Source of the DNA: Hybos culiciformis
Taxonomy: Eukaryota > Arthropoda > Insecta > Diptera > Hybotidae
Direction of reading: 5' to 3'
DNA: 64,000 nt
NCBI GenBank assembly: GCA_964007475.1
Contig: OZ023273.1
Location: forward strand, 13,963,922-14,027,921
Below, one piece after another: positions 1 to 16,000 of this stretch (the stretch's first letter is position 1; each line of letters starts with the position of its first letter). Made by a program: the position numbers and the translations under genes. A model generated the notes under the pieces. The model ran no database searches. It was not told the DNA's origin and saw nothing but the letters and a program-made list of their open reading frames with translations.

Positions 1-928
1 ATATTATTTTACCTTGATTATTTTCATACGAAAAATTATATAATATTGGAAGAGTCTAGGTAATTTAAATATTTATATTTAAATTTTGTGGTTACAGTTA
101 GTGCAAAAAGATTTAATTAAAAAAATATATGTGTAAATACATATACATAATTGTTATACATAATTGTAATATATAATTACATAAATTATTTTGGTTTCGG
201 ATAGTGGTTTACAGAAAAGTGGTCCGAAAAATGTTTCCATACAAAATGACATTTAATTCAGTGATTTAAAATAATATTAAAGAAGGTGAAAAAAAACTAT
301 TCGATGACTAGTTATACGTATTAAATTATGCAGTTCTATCCTCGTTGAACGTTTCCAGGATCTCGTCCACCTACCTCATAGCTTAGAAAGTTTAAAGAAA
401 AGGCCTGTATTCCTACATGTGTAAATCCTATAAATTGACTCTATCTGAAATATGTGATTTAACGCTGTTTTTGTTATGTAAGTGTTGTTTAAAATGTCTT
501 AATTTTTTATTTAATTATATTTGCAGCAATTTAGACATTCGATATAAAAAAATATAATTATTATATAAATTATTTAACTATGTAGAAAAATAATAATAAA
601 GTTCGTACTACATAGTAGTTACACAAAAATAATTTTCTTTTTGATTGTTTGTTTAAATTTCTAATTTTTGTGCCATAACTTTGAAGCATAAATTTTCTAA
701 CCACAAACAAAAATTAATTTTTAAATTTGTACAGCATTTATGGTGCTATAATTAGCTGGTTATCTCTTATACATACACAAAATTTTTCAAAAAGAACATT
801 AAATTTTTTGATTAAAATTTTTATTTTCGTCCAAATGGTAATTGGAAATAATTTTTAGTTGTGTAGATTGATTTGATCATCGCGTACATCGGAAAAAAAA
901 TGTTTGGTCTTAAATGGATAGTACTTAC
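1..928. other. 3' flank or last intron of the Side-family gene
   Basis: Apart from the possible terminal exon near 336-444, this is AT-rich sequence. I found no open frame of interest and no strong polyadenylation signal on the minus strand. It is either intron leading to exons outside the window or 3' untranslated sequence. Confidence 0.5.
336..404 (-). CDS. Possible terminal exon of the Side-family gene (alternative 376-444)
   Basis: This stretch is GC-richer than its surroundings. From the acceptor TACAG at 407-405 the phase-0 frame gives 22 residues starting AFSLNFL, including YEVGGRDPGNVQRG, then a TAG. An alternative acceptor TTTCAG just upstream gives 376-444 in another frame: 22 residues beginning IESIYRIYTC, then TGA. 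Both fit the phase-0 donor at 929, so the sequence alone cannot choose, and the true last exon may be left of the window. No clear AATAAA follows within 330 bases. Confidence 0.3.
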   Translation of the reverse strand, partial: AFSLNFLSYEVGGRDPGNVQRG

Positions 929-1035
929 ATAGGTTGTAGAAGCAAAATTAGGAGTCTTTGGAACAAAAAGAGCACCAGGTCTATTCCCTAATGGAGATGA
1001 TGTGTTGTTGCGTCCCAATGATGATGTATCCGAAC
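929..1035 (-). CDS. Side-family exon: cytoplasmic tail, part 2
   Basis: The exon encodes [20 protein letters not shown], then [16 protein letters not shown], and ends in phase 0 at a strong GTAAGTACT donor. It is rich in Ser, Thr, Pro and Asn and has no recognisable domain. The strong donor means at least one more exon must follow to the left. Confidence 0.85.
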
Positions 1036-4000
1036 CTAAAATAGTGAAACCATGACAACTTAAAATTTTATATTTTTCGAAGTATAGTTATAAAAATATA
1101 ATTGGTTTCCCAGAAAAACTGTATTGTCTGTAGATTGTATGTTACAGAGAAATTTAAACAGAATCTAATATTTTTCTGTTACATGACAAATTTAGTGATT
1201 TTACAACCATATGTAACCTCAATAGTTTAATATTACCTTTTTGTGCATTGAGAATATCAGGTTGTTTTTCAATTCCTTGTTTTAGTGTGTATGCAACAAC
1301 CAATCTCTGATGTCCTGCACCTGTTTCTAGTGGTGCTGTTAATGTTACATCCATTCCTTAAAATAAATTTACATTTTATATAATACACATGATACTAGGT
1401 ATAACATTTAATCTCTCATCAAAATTGGGCTGAAATTATACTCGAGTCTCCAAAATAAAGTATCAGAGAATAAATTATATTTTCCCAATTTGAATGACCA
1501 TTTTATTTTTCAATTAGCAAAAAAGAAAACTTATTTTTCACAGAAAAATTAAAACACAAAAAAAAAACAAAAAAATTTGTTGTCTTCTTCTTCTCACAAC
1601 TCATGAAGACTTTATTATTGAATTAAGAGCTGTATGACTTAATGAACTTGTTTACTATTTCTTAAGCATAAAAGTTTTTCAAGTATTTTAATAATTCTTG
1701 AAAGAAAAGACAACTTGACGAAAAATACAAGAAAAATAAAATGAAAAAAAATAAAATATATTTTCTTCTTCCTTTTTGTAATTAATTTTTAATTATTATT
1801 TTCGACACTTTTTCATTAATTTTGTTAGGATAAAAATTATTTTTTTCAAATTAAAAAGGTGTTTAAATTAATTATAAAAGCAAAAAAAAAAAATTATGCT
1901 GATAAACAAAAAAAATATTTTGTGTTCTTATTTTATACAAGAATTTATATAAATATCTATATACCTAAATGCTTATCCTTGTCATCGCATAAACTTCTTC
2001 CGGCCTGTTCGCGCCTTTTGCGAATAGCTATTACAACAACAAATAATATACCAATACCAACAGTAAATAATGTTCCTGTTAATAATGCAGCTAATGGTAA
2101 AATTGAAGCACCAATAACACCATCTGTTTATGAAAACACATGAAAATATATAAAAAAAAAATTAATTACATTACTTTATAGATTTCTATGAGAAACTTTA
2201 TGGTAAATATTATGATGTTTTTTTATTATATAATAAATTATTATAAATTTTTGAAAAAATTTTACAAAATGCATATTATGTACAGTAGATCATATGATGA
2301 ACCTGTGTGGCTTCATTAAACCTACAAGTTTTCGGTTTAATAATAATCTTATAATGAGCCAAAGATAGTAGAATTGTTATAAAATTGGTTAAGTATTATT
2401 AATACGTTTTTTTGAAATGTACAGATTTTTTTCGTTTAAATCCTACAAAACATTTTTATAGCTTTGGCTAGACGTAGTATCTTTTAAATTGCTGCAAAAT
2501 TAAATGATTGAAAAAATTTCTTTAAATCATGGTCTTTAACAAAACAAGTCCCCGTTTTATTTCTTCTTCTCTTTTAAGAAGACGTAATTTGATCGTATAC
2601 CTCAATTTGCACAAAATCAAGTTTGAAGAAGCGCAAAAAAATGAAAAATAATATAATTTACTTATCTTATGTTAGATTGCAATGATTTGCGATTTTTTAA
2701 ACAATATACCAAGGAGCAAAAAAAAAATTCCATGGAAATCTAAAATATATATACAAAAATCAGAAAGGATATGAATCAATTTTTTCCCTTTAAGTAGAAA
2801 ATTTTAATGCGGTACTTCTTTCATAATTTAGTTTGATATTAATTCAATTTGTTATAAATATTCTTGTCAGAATTTATTCACTTTTAAAATGTGTTAAAAG
2901 TAATAAAAAAAAAAAGTTGAACTACACTTTCTTAATATAAAAGGAAACGAGTTTAAAACATTTTCTGTAATTTCACTTTCACGAAGAAGTTATATATACA
3001 TAATATTTTCCATCAACTCCTTCCTTTCACCTTATAATTTGACGTATATACATATTTATGTTTTTTCTGATGTTTTTTTTTTTTTGTAACTTATAATTGA
3101 GTTATTGCTAAAAGTTTTTCTCAAAGGAAAATGAATTTCAAAATTAAGAAAATATATAATTTTCGTTTTTTTTTTTCTCTTAAGCTTATAATGAAAATTG
3201 ATTAAAGCTATTTGAAAGTAAAAGTTATTAACCTCTTTTGAAACAAAAAAAAAAAACATTGCAAAATTTTTATTACTTATTAATTGAAAATTATTATTAG
3301 AAAAGTAAGAAAATTAAAAAAAAAAGTTTTTGAAAATGGAAAAAAAAAATTAACTTCCGTCTTATCTTCAAAGTTTTTTTTTTTCTTAGCATTGAAGCCT
3401 CGAACTAATGCCTCAAGGATTCCCATAATTTTCTCTAATTTCATTTAATTATATATTTTTAATTTCAAGAATAAAAATTAAAAGTCCAAAATAAATTTGA
3501 CACCATTAAGAGAAAAATAATTTTTCGGGTCAGTCAGTATTGTGACCAGTTAAAAAATCAATTGATACAAAATTTCCTTATGTACTATAAATATATAGCT
3601 CAAAAACACAACATTTAGGTTAAGTAGATGCGTATGGTTCAACTTTGTATAGAATACAACAGAATATATAACCTTATTTGTATATATGCGAGTTCATTTA
3701 AAAAAACTATACCGTACATTGGACTTGATTGAATTATTTTTATTGTATATTTTCTGAATTCATATATTTGACACCATTTAGTGTATATGTGCAGGAAGTG
3801 TTTAGAAAAGTTCATGCAAAGTACAAGAGTTTTGATTATGTATATAAATTTTAATTTTTTTCGTGGTAAAATGCTTTGAAATTAAAAATATATGTATATG
3901 TAGTAGGTTTCATCGTAATCACAGACTCATTGATTTCGTTCTATCATAAGTTCACTTTTTACTCTTGATATTTTTGAATACAATGTGTCAAGTAAGCAAA

Positions 4001-7000
4001 TTTCTCAAAAACAAAAAAATAATCTCTTTCTCAAGGTAAGTTATTCGACCTGCGGTGGTTTCTACTTCATGTCTATACAGACTCATAAATATGATATACA
4101 TATAAATAAATTCATACAAAATATCTACATGCATAAATAAATATTAGATTTATTTAGAGAAAAAGGTTTTTTTTTATAAATATTTTTCGAAACGTATATT
4201 AAATATTTTGGTTGTTTCCATTCACAAAATACATCCGTTTTATTGTAAATTTTTATTTTATTCTATTTATTGAAAAATAAAAATGAATATTTTAACAAGA
4301 AAGCGGAAGGACATATTTATTTATTTTCTCTCAATGGAATCCTGTTTTTTTTTTTTGAAGTGACAACTCAAGTGTTAAAAATGTCTATTCAGCTAAATTT
4401 ATAAGAAAAGCATAGTATTTTGGAATTTATTTTTTTTTTTTTACTTGAAAACAGATTTTCTACAGTCAATTATAGAACAACAAAGTATTCTTGAAAATCA
4501 ATTAAAATCATAATGACTTTGAAAATTTAAATAACCGAATTGAAATAAAGTTTTTTTTTCTTACAAAAAATAAATAAATAAATAAATAAATAGTCCATTT
4601 CTGATTTGTTTGTAAAATTTAGTTATAATGTTGTTAACGAAGCATAATTTATTTTATATTATAAATTTTTAAGATTATTATTATAATTGTTTGTCAAAAG
4701 TTATAGATTAAGATAAGAATTTCGAAATTTTGAAAATTACATGAAATTTAGTTCGAGTTAAATTATAGATTTATGAATTTGCCCAGTCGCCTAGGATTTT
4801 TCAGTAAGAGAATATACCCCGATTCATAACTCTAAAATTGTCATAACAAGGATCAAGTACGAAATTTTGAACTGATGGAGTGGCCGCCCTTTCTCCTGAA
4901 CAAAATATTACTTAGAATGTGGAGATAAATAATATTGAAAATGTGTGGAACGTGTATGAAGGAGGGACAATTTGGCAACCCTCACCAACTGAAATTGAAG
5001 AGGGTTGGAGTGAAATAAGCTTCAATTTAAATGTTTAAATGGCTTTATGAAGAATTTAATTTTTGAAATAATTACCAACCTGGAGATCATACACATTACT
5101 AAAATATGAATTTTGATAAGTTTTTATTTAAACGTTTTTAACGTTACTCAAATTTTTCCCATTAAAACCTTAAAAAACAAAACCGGTGGCCTTATTCAAG
5201 TGAACGGGAATGTACATACTATAATGATTACATGAATTATGATTTGCCTATTCATAATATTAATAATTCTATCGAATAATTTAATAAAGAAAACTATATA
5301 TTTATATTTACACGACATACATATTTTTTTATATACATATAACATAATTCTTATGATTTCCATTATTCTCAAGTTATTTGAAAAAGATTTTTAACTTTAT
5401 ATAAATATTTAGTTTGTTGTTATTTTAAGTAGATGGAATACGTAATAATATACATTATTCTACGTATTTTTTATATATACTGTTAGATTTATACTATGTA
5501 AATTATTATTTCTGTTACAGTGTATTTATATTTATAATATTTTTAAATTATGTTTTTTTTTTTGCGTAGTACGTAATCCTACACAGTTTGTTTTGTCAAC
5601 AAATTGGGTACAAATCACTATTGTATAAAAATAATTTTAAAATTTAATTGAAGATTCGCATTCAAATCGATTTAAGGACAGAAAAAATATTTAATATATT
5701 TTATTTTGTTAACAAAATTGTAGGAATATGAAGTATTGTAAACAAAAACTAGTTATCTATAATTTTTGTGCATTGGTTCACCTTTTATTACACGAATAAA
5801 GCTACAAAATTATAATTAAACTGCATTATGTTCTATGGCAGTATGTGCTCGAAATCTTGCATTTATTATTAAATACATAATAATCTGTCCAAAATTATAT
5901 AACAAATGAATTGTAGCAAAATTTGCTACTCGAAAATTATAATTTTTATTGTTTTTTCTAGCGAAAAATAAATAACAAAATATTTCTGAAATTTTTATGA
6001 CAAATATAATATTGCTATAATCATTATTATTATAAAGCGTTAAAAGATATTTGTCTTAAAATTAAATTTTTAAGACTTTCAATATAAAAACGCTAAATAT
6101 GCCATAACAAAAAATATGAATGCCAATAACACCAATTTACATAGAATTCTAAAATTGTATAAAATAAGAAGTATAATTAAATTTTGAAGTTAATACAAAA
6201 ATTTCACCGAATTTAATTTAATGGTTTATTAGTTTATATAGATAACTATTATATCAAAATTTTATCACCAGCATGATGGTTGGTAGCTATATACCTACAA
6301 TGTACATAACACATATATATAATTTGATTATCATAACAGAGATTTTCATAATTTCATCCCACATAAAATCAAAATAAAAAATAAAAAATAATAATTACTT
6401 TGAAATTGAACAAAAACTTAAAATGCAGGTTTCTCTTCAATCAAAAGAAAGACGAAAAAAATTTTTTTTATATGCTTGGAACAAAAAGTACCAATAAAGT
6501 TTTTGTTTTAAGTTTTAAATGAGACATGCAAATCATATCAAAATCAAAGAAAAATACGTATTTTTTTTTTTCACAATACATATATGTATGTAAATATGCT
6601 AAAGCTGGAAAAGAAAAATAAATCTGATATCTGGATGAGTTAATTTTTCATTTGTTTTTAAATAAAATGTTAAATTAAAAAAAAAAAAAAAGTTATACAA
6701 CATTTTTCTTTAAAAAAGAAAAAATAAATACAATAATTTTTTTTTTTTTTTTTTTTCAATTTTTATGTTTAAATCTACATAAAAGGCATTTTTACACTTT
6801 TAGAAATTCAAACAATAAATTTTATTTTGATATCCCATTGAGAATTTTTGTCTTTTTTAAAATATATATTATTATTATTATATTTTTTTCCTTTTTAAGA
6901 AGAAAATTAACACACAAGAGTTCATTTTATTTGCCATCAAGGCTCTTCTTTATTTCATCAAGTTTGTTTAAATAAAATATTGCACCCGTTTAAAATGAAT

Positions 7001-10000
7001 ATAATATAAGTATATTATGTATGTATATATGTGTCTATATTAAAGAGGAATCCCTGATTCCCTGATTTTTCATGGTTTTCTTATTTTGTGTTTTTTTTTT
7101 TGTACATATATATTTCAAATAAGAAGAGTATTTTACATAAAATCAGCATTTCTTTTCTGAATAAAATCATTATATAAAAGATTCTTTTTTTTTTCAACTT
7201 TTTTTTTTATTAGAATAATTTTTTTTTTCAATATTTGGTTTAGTTTAAAAATTTTTTTATTTTTTCAAAAAGTCTGTTTAGATCGATTTGCAAAAGTACA
7301 ATAAATTTTGAATTTATTGGTTGGAATTGAATTTTATATAAAAGCAGACTTTTATTTAAACTGAGTTAAATAAAATATTAATACACATCCTTTATTTTTT
7401 AAATAATTTTTGTCAAATTTTTGTTATTATGAATTTTGAATTTTGGTTTCGTTGAGAAGAAAAAAAAAAACAGGAGATATTTATAGGAATAAAGATCAAT
7501 AATACCTTAAAATATAAGCTCTTGATGGCAGATAACAGCGGGAATTCTTTATCATGACTGGTATTTTGAGTTTTAAAAACTAAACAATCCAAAATTGATA
7601 ACATATTTTGCCACCAATTCAATGACTAATTTATTGCATATCTTTTTTTAACAAAAATATCTCAAAACCAAATATAAAATTTTTTCGACTGGTATAAACA
7701 TTACCATAAAAAAAATAACGTAGTGCGGGTAAAAAAATTTTTTTTTTTTTTTAGATTTATATCTAAAGAAATTTATATACATTTTTGTGTTGTAATATTA
7801 TGCAAACCACCATCCAGAGAATAATTTTAACAATTTAAGAAAATAAAATAATGAAAAGAATTTCTGTTTTTTTTTTTTATTTTCTAAGTGAAGGAATAAA
7901 ATTAAAAATTAAAAAAAATAAAAAAAATTTAAAAATTAACAAAAGAAAACGTTAAGGGTAATATTTTTTAAGGCATGGAATTTTTGTATTGTGTAAAATT
8001 TCATAAATAATTTTGAAAGAAAAGAAGTGAGACGATAAAATTTTTCTATATATATGTACATACCATATATATATATTTTTACTAAAATAATGACAATAAT
8101 AGGCTATATTATAATGTTAGTTAAAGAAAACATAATATAAGTCTTTATAGCAGCAACTAAGAAAAAAAAAAATAATAATAATAATAATAAAAAATATAAG
8201 AAATGTTAAAAGATATGAAAATATTTCAAGGGATTTGATACATTTCGTATATATACCTTTTATTAAGCATTTTTGATACTTTTCGTTATTATACACTTTA
8301 ACGAATAAGATGAAAATAAAAAGATATAATATCTATTTAAAATAATTTCAAAAGGTTAAATGTACTATTTTGTATATCATTTTTGTATCATTATTTTGTA
8401 TCATTCTTGAGAACTGGAGAATATATACTTAATGAAGTGAACAGAAAATGAAGTTGCGTAATATACCTGCACAAATATATAAGAACACTAGTGCATTAAT
8501 AAATGCAACAGAGAAAATTAATTATATATTTATTTAACTTTTTTAGCTTATAAGGCAAGCCCTGCCAGAACCTAAACGCTTTCTCACGTTTACATACGCT
8601 TTCATATAAGAATTTTTATTAATTTTTAAACAATGTTGAAAAAATTAGATACGAAGCTTTTATATACAATTAGTTAACAAACATAATACTATATATATGA
8701 AATCTCCCTTTAAAGAAAAACATAGATTTAAGGCAGAATAAAAGAATATTTTATGGATAGGTAACTAGGAAACCATTTGCATTTGGTATTAACTTAATAA
8801 AATTCGTAAAATATATTTAATTTTTTATTTCAAAAAATATTTTATTATTAATTTTACTTATAAATTTATTAAGAATTTTTGTTTATTTTCTTCGGAAACA
8901 ACTGTAGTCTTAAATGTTTTACACAAAATTGGTTCATATATCTAAATAATTAAAAACAATTTCGGAAAACAAGTTGCATGAATAAAAGCTTCAATCATAA
9001 ATTATGAAAGTCACAGTCAATGTACAGAAATCATTATCAAAAACCTTATCGCAATGTTTATAATGCGCCTAATTTTATTATAATCGAATCGAAAATATAT
9101 ACATACATAATTTTTTCAAAACTATTCTTTTGCACTTTTCAACTTGTAACAATAATAGGAAATTGTTTTTGGTTTTTAATTGATTGTAACCAAAAGGTTA
9201 CAAAATAATATTTTAAGAACAAATCATCAATGTCAATATAAATTTTGACATCGTAATCGTAATTTGAATGTATATTCATTAAATATATTTTATTATTTGA
9301 AGAGATAACTATAAGTATATGTTAAATACACATATACAATTATGTATAAATCTGATATAATTATAATAAGAGTTCTATGTCACAACATATTTAATTAATA
9401 ATTCAATATAAATTACTTGATTTTGAAAATAATCATGGTATTAAAAAGACATGATAATTTGACACAATAGTAACAATTTTCACTTCAAATAATATTGATC
9501 CATAGATCAATGATATCATAATTACATAAAATTAATAAAATATTTGAAGTGTCAATTAATTAAAAAAAATGATTTTTTACCAGGAAAATTACTTAAATTA
9601 ATAAAACGTTATAAGTATAGAGTAATTTTAATATCTTTTGATTGAGCCCAATAATATACAGATTCTTTATTGAATTTTCAGTTATTTCTATAATTTTTCG
9701 ATTTTCTTTTTTTTTTAATTTTTTGATATAAAGAGATTATGTTTTTTATTTACCTACTACTATTTAAAGTAAATCTGTTAAATTACATAAATCACGTATT
9801 GTCCGCATTAAATCAAAATTAACCATTTTGATGAAAAAATAAATACATAAATAAAACACAATATATATTTTATATATATAAAAATATGTAGGTACAATAC
9901 AATTTGAATATTTATACCTAAATTTAATATAAATTACAAATTAGACGACAATTGACTTTATTTTAACACGCCATGTGTAATTACATAGTTTTAACCAGAA

Positions 10001-13000
10001 AATTAATCCTTCAATTAAATGCCTGACCAAATATAAATTAAGTATAAAATAAAAATAAATAGAAAATAATTCGTTAAATTCCGTATAAAACCATATAAAA
10101 AAAAACTTCCACAATCTCAACTAGTTACAAAGGATATATTTCCTACACCAAAACCGCATACCAACACACCATAAATAAAAAAAATAATACATAATTTCTA
10201 TTCTCATCCAACAAAATATCTTTTATTAGTTTTTATTTCACATTTTCTACAAAATGTTACAATTTTAGATATAATCATTGATTGAGAATACTAAAAAGAT
10301 TATCAATTTCATACAACATATTTTATTTTGGTATTTCTATTTGAAGGCGTTAGTAAAACAAAATAAAACAAAAGTTATTGATAATTTTCGAAAGTATTTT
10401 ATTTCGTTTTACTAATACCATAAAATAAAAATACGTTAAAAAAAGCAAAAGATGTTGTATAAAGATAATTATCTTCTTTATTCTTAATCAATGATATAAT
10501 GTAGGATAATTATTATCTAAACTATTTGATTAAAAAAAGAAAATTGTTTGAAAGAATTTCAAATAAATTTTATTTTGATTTTGAATATCTATTTATTATT
10601 CATTTCATAAGAATGATTCATGCCTTAAGAATATTTAATACAATTATTTAAAGAGTAATTAAGGCTTAATACATAATTTATAAAATATATTATGTATACA
10701 TTAAGACTTTTTATTTCATTTATTTAGATAATTTGATTCAGTTTCTTAAAAATGTGAAGATTTAATTAATATTATTATACAATTATCTTCAATTTTCTAC
10801 AATCATTTTTAAAGTTTAATTAGGGAAATGGATATTTTAATGCGTCAATCAATAACTTTTTTTTTTTAAATAACCTCAAAATATGATAATCGATTTAACT
10901 AAATAAGCAGTAATGTAGAATTTCTTACAATCTTTTTATGAAGCGTGTCCACAAACCTTGAACTAATTATAAATTTAGAAAATAATCCATTATTAGACCA
11001 CATTTATACCAGAAATAGAAAGTTAAAAAAAAAAAGATTTTTTGACAAAATAATCTATTTATATTTTTTTATACTATATAGATCTAAAACAAAACATATT
11101 GTGTATACATTTATAATGCATTGCTTTCTATTTGTGTATAATATGCTTTTCGAAATCCTAAAATATATCAAAAGCAATGTGTGAGAAGTTAATACTGGTA
11201 AATTATTTTACCGTAGTAAATAAATGAAATAAAGTTAAATTTTTATTTTATCTAAATCTTAACTTAGATCCCTTTTTATTCCCTTTATTAACTGATGAAA
11301 ATTACGAAGCGCGATGGAAAATATACATATCCTTATATTATATATAGATATAAAAAGAAAGCAAAAAAAAAAAAATCCCAAATGTCCTTGTCATTTTTTA
11401 TTTACTTTTCTTTTTAGAGGGTTTCTTTTTTTTCGCAATAATAGAACAGAGAGAAAATAAAATAGAAAATTGATAGACCATTATCCTCTTAAGCTTAAGT
11501 TGTTAAAAATATATATTTTTTTTCTATTTTACTTTTTATAGCTTCACTTTTTCATATAAATGTGTCCAAAGAGTTCAATTTACTATGTAAAGGTTCTTTT
11601 ATTTTCATCAAATATGAAAATCTTACTTCAATTCTATTCATATTATATTTTGAAAAGATGTAAAAATTGAAACATATAATTTGTAAAATATTATATGTAC
11701 AGGGACTAAATTAATTCGCGAATGTTGTTTTTAGAAAATGTTGTCTTAGAATTAGCGGCAAAGAAAATATTATGGGTAACAATGTCAACATGGTTTTGAT
11801 ATGGATTAAAATTAATTTGAGTGTCTTTTGTTTTTAGGTGAAGAGAGAATTTAAGAAAGTACAAGATGAAATTATACGACAATTATAATAATACATTCAA
11901 TAAAACTAATTTAATTAATATTACATTCTGGGAATTTTTTTTTAAATATTATGAAATAATAATTGAATTTAAAATTAGAAAAATGTTATAATGCGATTAA
12001 ATGCTCTTATTTTTGTAGATTACGAAGGAAATAAATAAATTAAAGTCTTAAGTTAATAAGTTTTAAGTAAATATAAAATTGTTTCTAAGTTTTGTTCAAA
12101 CTCAGCTTAATATTTACTTTTATTTATAACAAAGAATATGATTTTGCATTAGAGCTTTTATCTGTACTTCAGAAAAATTTCTATACACTCGAAAAACACT
12201 TTCGGAATCGCTTGTTGGAATTTTTAAACCGAAACGTAATTTGGAAATAAATTCCATACGAAATACCAGCTTGAAATTTTAACAATTTTATAAATATACA
12301 TTTTTCATTTTTCTTCTAATTGTAAATCAATAAAAATATCACTATTTTATATCGAAATATACTATTTCAATAAAAATTCAATTTTGTAATTAAAATTTTA
12401 TCAATTCTGCATACTAAGAGAATTTATAATGCTTTAAAAGTTTAATATGAACTTATGTAACATCATAGTTTTTTTTTTGTAAATATTTATTTTAAAAAAA
12501 ATGTTTCTTCATCAATATTAATATGTAAATATTATGAACTGCGAGAATTCAATTCATATTATAGAAATCTCAGAAATAGTGTTAATTGACTGATGCCCTA
12601 TTTGTGACAAATTATAGTTTAACATGTTGTTAGTGTTATGAATCCTAGATCCAAAATAAAGAGTAAATTTTACCACCTTTTTATTTATTGATTTTGGTAA
12701 ATATATAGGACAACAAAGTAAAGAGCTTAAAGGATTTTTCATCAAAAAAAAAATATACACAAATGTAGTTTGTGGGGGCATTGGTGTTGTATAGAATCAA
12801 GGTATATAAAAAAAATTAAATTCAATATACTAATAGGATAGATTAGTCCTAAATCCACTCAAATATCTTTATTTAATATTCGAATAAAAATTTTTTTTTT
12901 TTTTATGTCAAGAAAAACTTAATTTTTAGCCCAATTATTTAAAAAAAAAGTTCTCAGAAATTTATGAATAAATAAACTTTAGAACAAATCGGATAATCAG

Positions 13001-16000
13001 TAATAAAGTTTTAGGAAGAAGTAAAAAGTATTTAAATATATGAAAAATAATATTTCTTTAGACCCAGACATAATTTGTATTATAATAATAATGTATAAAA
13101 TAGAGAGTGATAATATTAAATATCGCTAAAGTTTGAATGCCTTTTATTTGGACTTAAATAAATCATGATGTGTAAACGTTAAAAGCTAATAATATTTTTC
13201 ATCGCCTTGAAATTCAAACATGATATCACGACTTCAACATAAAACCTAAATCATGTTTAAAAATAAATTGTTTTTAATAATACTTAAAAGTTGAAACTAT
13301 TAAACATGTTACATTATATTTATAATAGATTTTTCCTTATTTTTATTAATGTCATCAGATTTTATGAATGATTATGGTTTTTTTTTTTGTGTGTAAAACG
13401 TGCAGTTCAAAACATGTATGTGTATACATACGTTTATGTAAATGCACGAAAAACTTATATTCTATACGTTTTTATTTTTTTCTTTTAAAATAAAATATAA
13501 TAAAAAAAAAACTTTTAAACAATTACATTTTTACCACACTTCAAAATCATTAAAAATTTCAAATTTCAAATCCAAAAGTGAATCGATTTTTATTAAATAT
13601 GCAAAACTCTATTAAAATGGGAAGAATATTTGATATTTGAATAAGGAATGATACAAATATGTAGTATATGCATATAGACAACTATGTGCAAATACATATT
13701 ATACATTTTTATTTTTTATTTTTGGTTTAAACATAAATCCTTTATCTACTTGAATATATTTTATGCTGTAATTTAAGGAAGTGGTTTTGGTATTTTATTT
13801 CCTTTTTGCTTCTGGGAGTGTATTACACTCGAATGTATTTTGTGTGATTTTTTTTTTTTCGTTGTAATAAACCTAAATTATAAAATGATTTTTCACTTTT
13901 CCGAGTCCAATGAATAAAAACAGAATTATAATAGTTTTTTTTTTTTTTTGCAAAGCGCGGTTGGAATTAAATAATAGTTTCCGCATCAAATATCTTTTTA
14001 TTTTTAAATTTAACGAAAATAAATCTATCGATCGAAAAATTTTAATTGTATATCTATTTTATTAAATTTTGTAGATAAGTTCAATGGAAATATATATTAC
14101 ATATACTAAAGAATTAAGCTACCGCCTTTTTCACATATTTATGCCAGAGCATAAATATATTTATTTTTTTATTAAATAAATGAAACAGTGCTAAGTGTAT
14201 TTGAATCCATTTAGTTGTTTTTTTTTTCTTCATATTTTCAAATGAAATCTTGTTTAAAGCTTTTTCAAGTTGTAAAGATCAAGTTGAGATAAAAAAAAAT
14301 ATAAAGTGTATTTTAAAAACGGAAATACTTTCAAAACATAAAAAAAAAAAGAAGAAAAAAAAAGTATATAGTGAATGAAGGGAAATGATTAAAGTGATAA
14401 GCTTTGTAAACATAATTTGCAGATAATTTCTTAAATCGCTTGAATATGTATATATCTAAAGAAATTTAATCAAAAATCTTTATTCCGATTAGAATTAAAA
14501 TTTATTCATGATTTGCTCTTTTACAGAAAGAAAATAAAATGGACCCGGAAAAATTTTAAATGATGAAAGAAAAAATAAATTTTTCATTTGGATATAAAAA
14601 AAAAAATAGCTATTTATGGTACATAAGAAAAATAGAAAAAGTTAATTTTTACGAAGTGTAATAATGTTATGTGTATAATTCATAAAATTTAATGTTATAA
14701 GAATAATGAAGAATTTTTGCAAAACTAATTATTTTTCATGCATTTTTTTATATTACAAATGTAATTCATTTCTCGAACAATATACTTATACAGATTTGTT
14801 AATATCTATAGATGCTATATAATATACGACTTGGTCTTTTGACGATCGGTTGTTAAAACATATTTACAAACATGCAATTATTATTATTTTAATCAACAAT
14901 ATTCTAAATAATTTCCAGAATAAATTGTGGCCATTAAATTATTTACAATATTTTCCTTTGATTGTTTTATAACCATTTTTACTAAACCCAAAAAATGTAT
15001 AATCGACTGATGCATCAAAATATCTCGATTCTATCCTTATGTTCGCTTGAATTCAAGACAAACAATTTTAAGTATATTAAAAACAAATAAATTAGCTTGT
15101 AGAGAGTTCTAAAAGCTTCACTTCGACTTGAAATGAAATCTGTAAAATTTATTAAATACGAATTCTTATATACCTACTTAATGATCAAAATGAAAGAAAA
15201 ACACACGAAGCAGTCATAGAACTGCCGACAGAAGTTTATACTTAAAGATTTAAAAACTATGAAATAACAGTGGCTACAAATAATGGACTGCTTTTGGACT
15301 GATGGACTGATTTTTATTTTAATTTACATTTTGTACTGAGCATCCCATTATTTGTAGCCACTGATATTCATAGTTTTTAAATCTTTAAGCATAAACTTCT
15401 GTCGGCAGTTCTATGACTGCTTCGTGTGTTTTTTTTTTGGCCGGGTCGACCCTACTCCTTCTACTACTACCCAAAATTTTAAGCCAACTAACCTTTATTT
15501 CATCGAAAATAATTTTTTTGATAAAAAAAAAATTTTGGTTTTTTTTGGGTAGGAGACCCCCTCCCCCTCCTGATCCGATCCAAAATTTTCATGCCGTTCA
15601 TTTAACGACAGGTAACGTTTATAATTAAAAAAATAAAATAAAAATTTTTTTGGGCCGGGTGGACCCTACTCCATCTACTAATACCCAAAATTTTAAGCCA
15701 ACTAAACTTTATTTCATCGAAAATAATTTTTTTGATAAAAGAAAAATTTTGGTCTTTTTTGGGTAAGAGACCCCTCGCCTCCTGCTCCGATCCAAAATTT
15801 TCATGCCGGTCACGTTCATTTAACGACAGGTAACTTTTACAATTAAAAAAATAAAATAAAATTTTTTTTTGGGCCGGGTGGACCCTACTCCTTCTACTAC
15901 TACCCAAAATTTTATTTCATCGAAAATAATTTTTTTGATAAAAAAAAAATTTTGGTCATTTTTGGGTAGGAGACCCACTCGCCTCCTGCTCCGATCCAAA

